Both the position numbers and the translations under genes were made by a program. Shown here one piece after another: positions 59,369 through 64,000 of a DNA stretch of 64,000 nucleotides. The notes beneath the pieces were generated by a model. The model searched no databases. It saw only the letters and a list, made by a program, of their open reading frames with translations, and had not been told where the DNA came from. The number at the start of each line of letters is the position of its first letter. Positions within the stretch are counted from its first letter, which is position 1. Origin of the DNA: Subtercola boreus. GTDB lineage: Bacteria; Actinomycetota; Actinomycetes; Actinomycetales; Microbacteriaceae. The stretch spans positions 1 through 64,000 of the forward strand of contig NZ_NBXD01000013.1 of NCBI RefSeq assembly GCF_003399645.1, given 5' to 3'.

Positions 59369-60460
59369 ATGCCCGCTGAACTGCCTCCCGCTGCCGACCC
59401 TGCCCGGGTCCGCGCGCGCCCTCTGCGGGCGTCGCCGCGCCTGCCGTGGGAGATCGAGGAGCCCCCTCGAGCACCGTCTTCGTTCCCGGCGGTTGCGGTT
59501 GCTGATGCGGATGCGGATGCGGATGCGGATGCGGATCCGGCTGCGGATGCTGTTGCGGAGGCGGAGGATTCGGTCGGCGCCGACGGGACTGAAGCCGGCC
59601 TCTCTCCAGCCGGTGAGGTTGCGGCTCGGGCGCCTTCCTCGCGGTTCCGTGTCGGGGTGGGCGCTGCGGTGGTGCTGGTTCTTGTGGCGCTGGTGTGTTC
59701 GGTTCTCGTCTCGATGTTCTCGGGGCGCGGGCAGACAGAGGTGGTGGCATTGCCGGGCGGGGGTCGACCTGCGGGGAGTGCCACGGTTTCGCCCGCGCCG
59801 GGGGCCGGGCCCTCCACGTCTTCCGGATCGGACTCGTCTGCTGGGTCTGCTGGGTCTGCCGGGTCTGCTGCGTCCTCCGGTCCTGCTGGTCCTGCCTCGT
59901 CCTCTGGGCCGGCAGCGGCTCCCGGGTCGACGACGGCTCCCGCTCAGGCCGTCAGCGCACCCATACTGCTGCACGTTCTCGGCGCCGTCGCGCATCCGGG
60001 ACTCTACGAACTGCACGTCGGTGACCGTGTGGTCGATGCGGTCGCCGCGGCCGGCGGCTTCGCAGCGAACGCCGACCAGGGGCAGCAGAACCTCGCACGG
60101 GTGGTGGTCGACGGCGAACAGCTCGTGATCCCGGAGCAGGGGGTCGCGCCGCCGCTCGGGTCTGCGGCCGCGGGTGGGGGTGCCGGGGTGGGCTGGGGGC
60201 AGGGTGCGGGCGGGGCGGCAGGCTCCGGCGGGGCGTCGGGTGCGGGCGGGGCTGGCGGTGGTGCCGTGCCGCTGGTGAACGTGAACACCGCCGACCAGGC
60301 CGCTCTGGAGACGCTGCCGCAGGTGGGCCCGGCGCTCGCCCAGCGCATCATCGCCTGGCGCACCGCCAACGGTCGCTTCACCCAACTCGACGACCTCAAG
60401 AACGTCACCGGCATCGGCGACAAGACCTTCGAGGCACTGAAACCCCTGGTGACGATATGA
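59369..60460 (+). CDS. comEA: ComEA-type DNA-uptake protein
   Basis: The 363-aa protein has a disordered N-terminus (including an (Ala-Asp) run), one membrane helix (VGVGAAVVLVLVALVCSVLVSMF), a Ser/Gly/Pro linker, then a SLBB domain (LHVLGAVAHPGLYELHVGDRVVDAVAAAGGF), a Gly/Ala linker and a helix-hairpin-helix (VNVNTADQAALETLPQVGPALAQRIIAWR, FTQLDDLKNVTGIGDKTFEALKP). ComEA binds incoming DNA outside the cell. It lies 63 bp after leuS and overlaps comEC by 4 bp (ATGA). Confidence 0.92.
   Translation: MPAELPPAADPARVRARPLRASPRLPWEIEEPPRAPSSFPAVAVADADADADADADPAADAVAEAEDSVGADGTEAGLSPAGEVAARAPSSRFRVGVGAAVVLVLVALVCSVLVSMFSGRGQTEVVALPGGGRPAGSATVSPAPGAGPSTSSGSDSSAGSAGSAGSAASSGPAGPASSSGPAAAPGSTTAPAQAVSAPILLHVLGAVAHPGLYELHVGDRVVDAVAAAGGFAANADQGQQNLARVVVDGEQLVIPEQGVAPPLGSAAAGGGAGVGWGQGAGGAAGSGGASGAGGAGGGAVPLVNVNTADQAALETLPQVGPALAQRIIAWRTANGRFTQLDDLKNVTGIGDKTFEALKPLVTI
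59504..59536 (+). repeat. GATGCG hexanucleotide repeat, 5.5 units
   Basis: Five perfect GATGCG units and a half unit encode Asp-Ala repeats (ADADADAD) near the ComEA N-terminus. Change of one unit keeps the frame. Confidence 0.85.
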
Positions 60461-63400
60461 GAGCGCGTGCTGTGCGTGCTGTGCGTGCTGGGCTTGCTGC
60501 TTCTGCGGCCTCTGCTACCCCTGCTGCGCGCGCGACCCATGCTGCGCGTGCGCGTGCTACCCCTGCTATCCCCGCAGCTCCGACCGCTCCGACCGCTCCG
60601 ACCGCTCCGACCGCTCCCGCTGCTTTCGCGGCCACCGCCGGTTCCTCTCTCGCGGCTGCCGCCGGTTCTGCCGCCCGGGCGGTCCGCGTGGAGCGGCTGG
60701 CGGCTGGGGCGCGTCTGGACCTGCGGCTCATACTGCCGGCTGTGGCGTGCTGGGTCGTCGCGGGCGCGCTTGTCGGCCTGCCGCGAGAGGTGGTGGCGCT
60801 CGTTTCGGGCGGGATCGCGATCGGCCTGCTCGCGTTGGCGGTGATGCTCGTCACTGTGCTGCTGGGAGCGGGTCAGAAGCGCTGGCGGGGGCGGAGGCGA
60901 GGGCGGCGGTGGGCGCCGGCGCTGGCCGTCCTCGCGATGACCTGCGCCGCTGGCGGGCTGGTGGCGACGTGCGTCGGTGCGCAGCTGCCCGAACGGCAAC
61001 CCGCAGCGCTCTCGCCGCTGCTCGCCCACACCCTCACGCTGCACCTCACTGTAGGTTCGTCAGCGATTCCGACCGCGGGGGCCGGATTCGACCGGACCGA
61101 AACGAGCCTGCGGTTCACAGCGACAGCCTCTTCTGTCGCATCCGGAGACACCACGGTCGCTGCGCACACGCCGGTGCTGGTGTTCCTGCGCCCCGACTCG
61201 CATCGACACCCGTTCGAGATCGGAGACGAGCTCGAGGTGCGCGGCAGGCTGAGAGCGACAGATCCCGGTGAGGGCGTGGCCTACCTCTTCTTCGCCGACG
61301 CACCGCCGGTACTGCTGTGCTCCGCCCCCTGGTACCTGGCGTGGGCAAACCAGCTGCGCTCATCATTCCGCGACAGCGCCACCGACCTGCCCGGAGACGG
61401 TGCCCAGCTCGTTCCCGGGCTCGCCATCGGCGACGTCAGTCTCGTGGGTGATGAGCTCAACCAGCAGATGATTGGCAGCGGACTCAGCCACCTCACCGCC
61501 GTGTCCGGCGCCAACTGTGCGATCGTGGTCGCCGCGATCATGCTCCTCGGCGGGCTGCTCCGTCTCTCGCGCCGGGGCCGCATCGCGCTGTCACTCGTCG
61601 TGATGATCGGATTCGTGGTGCTGGTCACCCCCTCATCATCCGTGGTCCGCGCAGCGGTGATGGCAACGATCGTGCTCGTGACGCTGGCCTCCGGTCGGTC
61701 GCCGAAGGGTCTGCCGGCGCTCGCGCTTGCCACGATCATCCTGCTCGCCTGTGGTCCGTGGCTCGCCCGCAACTACGGGCTGGCCCTCTCGGTACTTGCG
61801 ACGGGCGGGCTCCTCGTGCTGGCAAGACCGCTTCAGCACGCTCTGCAGAGATGGGTGCCCGGCTGGCTCGCACTCGTCATTGCGGTTCCTCTGGCAGCCC
61901 AACTGGCCTGCCAACCCGTTCTGCTGCTGCTCTCGCCGACCATTTCGACGTACAGCGTCGTCGCCAATCTCCTCGCCGAGCCGGCCGCACCCGTTGCGAC
62001 GGTGGCCGGGCTGGTGTCCTGCGTCATCGGAGCCCTGCTGCCGGCGCTCGCCCCCGCAGGAGCCTGGCTCACGTGGGTTCCCGCATCGTGGATCGCCGGC
62101 GTCGCCCGCTTCTTCGCCACCGCACCCGGGTCGAGCCTGCCCTGGCTCGGAGGGGCACCGGGAGTCGCGCTCGTGCTGCTGCTGACCGGCGCAGCCCTCG
62201 TGGTTCTGCTGTTGCGCTCCCCGCCGGCCGATCGTGGCAGCCCCCTACCGGCAGTCGCCGGCGCCGGCCACGGGGGTCCGCGGGCCGTAACCGAAGTCGC
62301 CGGTCGCGGGACCCGTCGTCCCGCAGCCAGCCCCGAAGCCGCCGGCGCCGACCGCGGGACTCGTCGATCCGTAGCAACCCCCGCAGCCGACCGCGCCCCG
62401 GCAGCCACCACCGTCGCTTCCGCCGCTTTCCCTGCGAGGCGGTCCAGGCGCGATGCCCGTGCTGTCGTACGGGCCGTTGCGGGAGGAGTGCTCCTCCTGG
62501 CTGCGGCCGGTTACCTCGGAACGACAGTCGGCCCGGCGGTTCTCGCCGGGCACGCGTGGCCCGAGAACTGGCAGATCGCGGCCTGCGACATCGGCCAGGG
62601 TGACGCCGTCGTCGTGCGCAGTCACGTCGCGCCCGGCATTCCACAGCCTCTGCCACCCGCTCCGGCTGGGGCCGCCCCTGGCGCCACGCCCGACCCAGCC
62701 GCCCCGACACCGGCCCGGGACCCGGCCGCCACCGCCCCCGACCCCGCACGCGACCCAGCCGCCCCGGTACCCGCACCGCCGCCCGACGCCATCGCAGTCA
62801 TCGATGTGGGCCCCGATCCTGCGCTCCTCACGACGTGCCTCGACCGGCTCGGCATCACCACGATCGATCTGCTCGTGCTCACGCACTACGACCTCGACCA
62901 CGTGGGCGGTCTCAGTGCCGTGGTCGGCCGTGTGCGAACGGTTCTGATCGGTCCGCCGCAGGATGCGCGCGACGAGCGCATGGCCCAGACTCTCGCAGCG
63001 GGTGGTGCCGAGGTGCGCCAGGCCCGCCGCGGCGACACGGGAGCGCTCGGCACCATCGGCTGGAGCATCCTGTGGCCCGAGCGGGGCACCACGTTGCGCG
63101 GCAATGACGCGAGCGTGACGGTGCAGTTCGCGGGAGCGTTCCGGTCGCTGTTCCTGGGCGACCTCGGTGAAGACGCGCAGCGTCAGGTCGCCCGCGCCAA
63201 CACCCTCACTGATGAAGACGTCGTGAAGGTGGCGCACCACGGGAGTGCAGACCAGAGCGAAGCGTTCTACCAGGCGATCACCGCAGAGGTGGGCATTGTC
63301 TCGGTCGGCACCGACAACCGCTACGGGCATCCGACCGACCGGCTTCTGGGCATTCTCGCCCGAACGGGTACGGTGGCCTATCGCACCGACCGGCTGGGGA

Positions 63401-63480
63401 TGATCGTGCTCGCTCCCTCCGCACAGGGGATCGTGGTGTGGTCAGAGGGTCAGGCTAGGGTTGAGAGCAACAGGAAGTGA
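60457..63480 (+). CDS. comEC: ComEC-type DNA internalisation protein
   Basis: This 1007-aa protein begins with an Ala/Arg-rich N-terminus, then two or three membrane helices, an OB-like part (LRFTATASSVASGD) and the competence domain (GLAIGDVSLVGDELNQQMIGSGLSHLTAVSGANCAIVVAAI and multiple helices). The metallo-beta-lactamase-like C-terminal domain has CDIGQGDAVVV, LVLTHYDLDHVGGLSAVVG and VKVAHHGSADQSEAFY. The zinc-binding set is largely kept, so the domain may degrade the non-transported strand. Two Ala/Pro-rich insertions (62260-62450 and 62640-62780) separate the domains. It starts in an ATGA overlap with comEA. Confidence 0.92.
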   Translation: MRARAVRAVRAGLAASAASATPAARATHAARARATPAIPAAPTAPTAPTAPTAPAAFAATAGSSLAAAAGSAARAVRVERLAAGARLDLRLILPAVACWVVAGALVGLPREVVALVSGGIAIGLLALAVMLVTVLLGAGQKRWRGRRRGRRWAPALAVLAMTCAAGGLVATCVGAQLPERQPAALSPLLAHTLTLHLTVGSSAIPTAGAGFDRTETSLRFTATASSVASGDTTVAAHTPVLVFLRPDSHRHPFEIGDELEVRGRLRATDPGEGVAYLFFADAPPVLLCSAPWYLAWANQLRSSFRDSATDLPGDGAQLVPGLAIGDVSLVGDELNQQMIGSGLSHLTAVSGANCAIVVAAIMLLGGLLRLSRRGRIALSLVVMIGFVVLVTPSSSVVRAAVMATIVLVTLASGRSPKGLPALALATIILLACGPWLARNYGLALSVLATGGLLVLARPLQHALQRWVPGWLALVIAVPLAAQLACQPVLLLLSPTISTYSVVANLLAEPAAPVATVAGLVSCVIGALLPALAPAGAWLTWVPASWIAGVARFFATAPGSSLPWLGGAPGVALVLLLTGAALVVLLLRSPPADRGSPLPAVAGAGHGGPRAVTEVAGRGTRRPAASPEAAGADRGTRRSVATPAADRAPAATTVASAAFPARRSRRDARAVVRAVAGGVLLLAAAGYLGTTVGPAVLAGHAWPENWQIAACDIGQGDAVVVRSHVAPGIPQPLPPAPAGAAPGATPDPAAPTPARDPAATAPDPARDPAAPVPAPPPDAIAVIDVGPDPALLTTCLDRLGITTIDLLVLTHYDLDHVGGLSAVVGRVRTVLIGPPQDARDERMAQTLAAGGAEVRQARRGDTGALGTIGWSILWPERGTTLRGNDASVTVQFAGAFRSLFLGDLGEDAQRQVARANTLTDEDVVKVAHHGSADQSEAFYQAITAEVGIVSVGTDNRYGHPTDRLLGILARTGTVAYRTDRLGMIVLAPSAQGIVVWSEGQARVESNRK
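60577..60612 (+). repeat. GCTCCGACC 9-bp repeat, four units
   Basis: Four perfect GCTCCGACC units encode Ala-Pro-Thr in the N-terminal tail of ComEC. They add tripeptides in frame. Confidence 0.8.
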
Positions 63481-63487
63481 GGGTGTC

Positions 63488-64000
63488 GTGGCGGCTGTTC
63501 GGGGTTCGCGGGCGGGTTCCGCGGGCGGCGCATCGCGAGGTGGCGCGGCAGCGAAGGGCTCGTCGAAGAGCTCCGCCCCGGTCATCCCGCAGCTCTCCTG
63601 GGAACAGATCCGCCCGGCAGCCGTGGTGCTCGTCTCGGGCACCGAGACGTTCCTCGCCGAGCGCGCCATTCGCCAGCTGCGCGAGTTGCTCAAGGTCGAA
63701 GATCCGAGCCTCGAGATCAGCGACATCGACGCCGCGAGCTATGCGCCGGGCGAGCTTCTCACCATGGCCAGCCCGTCACTGTTCGGAGAGCCGCGCATGA
63801 TCAGGGTCTCCTCCGTCGAGAAGTGCACCGACGCTTTTCTCACCGAGGCAGTCGAGTACCTGGGGTATCCCGCAGATGACACGTACGTCGTTCTGAGGCA
63901 CGGCGGGGGAGTTCGCGGCAAACGTCTTCTCGACGCGGTACGGGCCAGCACGGGCGACGTCGTCGAAGTGGTCTGTGGTGAGCTGAAGAAAGACTCGGAA
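63488..64000 (+). CDS. holA: DNA polymerase III delta subunit, N-terminal part
   Basis: The gene is cut by the right window edge after 171 codons, with no stop. The N-terminus has an Ala/Ser/Gly-rich tail, then PAAVVLVSGTETFLAERAIRQLRELLKVED, ISDIDAASYAPGELLTMASPSLFGEPRMIRVSSVEK and RHGGGVRGKRLLDAVRAS, the pattern of HolA. It is the clamp-loader subunit that opens the beta clamp. The usual order comEC-holA supports the call. GTG 63488 is the start because the frame is open and the family homology follows it; it lies 8 bases after the comEC stop. Confidence 0.9.
   Translation, partial: MAAVRGSRAGSAGGASRGGAAAKGSSKSSAPVIPQLSWEQIRPAAVVLVSGTETFLAERAIRQLRELLKVEDPSLEISDIDAASYAPGELLTMASPSLFGEPRMIRVSSVEKCTDAFLTEAVEYLGYPADDTYVVLRHGGGVRGKRLLDAVRASTGDVVEVVCGELKKDSE

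Overview
The window is high-GC actinobacterial DNA, most likely from a member of the Microbacteriaceae. The evidence is GC-rich codon use, many GTG starts, several -10 boxes placed so close to start codons that leaderless mRNAs are likely, a mycothiol-type redox protein, and the block leuS-comEA-comEC-holA in the order usual for this family. No genus can be given from the sequence alone. No rRNA, tRNA or CRISPR array was found.

Positions 1-5810 are an accessory region with visibly lower GC. It starts with the right end of an IS3-type insertion sequence. Next comes a compact same-strand cassette: a sigma-70-like protein, a 222-aa helical protein, a 956-aa helical-repeat protein and a small protein followed by decayed coding sequence. 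A Phd/RelE-type toxin-antitoxin pair behind a strong hairpin closes the region. A 3' scrap of a type I restriction hsdR gene lies in a second frame under the end of the sigma-like gene, so the region was probably a defence or mobile island. The cassette is the best candidate here for an undescribed system.

Positions 5955-24768 hold two unknown proteins, a DUF805 pseudogene and a tightly overlapping minus-strand trio: a carboxylate-amine ligase/ATP-grasp fusion, an asparagine-synthase-type amidotransferase and an S9 peptidase. The trio resembles an N-acetylglutaminylglutamine-amide (NAGGN) osmolyte cluster with a different ligase. After it come a DUF4190 membrane protein, a hydrolase, a fused four-domain ABC exporter, an aldolase-like protein, a flavin monooxygenase, a VanZ-like protein and a thioredoxin-fold protein without cysteines.

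Positions 24887-43937 carry an AAA+/TPR pair, a phytoene-desaturase-like oxidoreductase, DUF3054, acetolactate decarboxylase, an odd zinc-ribbon SDR, a DUF3516 helicase, a UbiA prenyltransferase, a polysaccharide deacetylase lipoprotein, a lytic-transglycosylase-like protein, a divergent nitroreductase/YceI pair with an operator-like palindrome, a DUF222-HNH protein, an AlkZ-like glycosylase and an App1-like phosphatase. Two convergent gene ends in the window, one of them at 16.8 kb, share the same long hairpin sequence.

Positions 44209-55705 hold a TetR regulator with a complete OpuC-type compatible-solute importer, then a blaI-M56 peptidase pair divergent from cydABDC (cytochrome bd oxidase and its assembly exporter). 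Three evenly spaced copies of one palindrome lie between blaI and cydA, which points to BlaI control of the terminal oxidase. The window ends with an aminotransferase class IV protein, leuS, the DNA-uptake genes comEA and comEC, and the start of holA.
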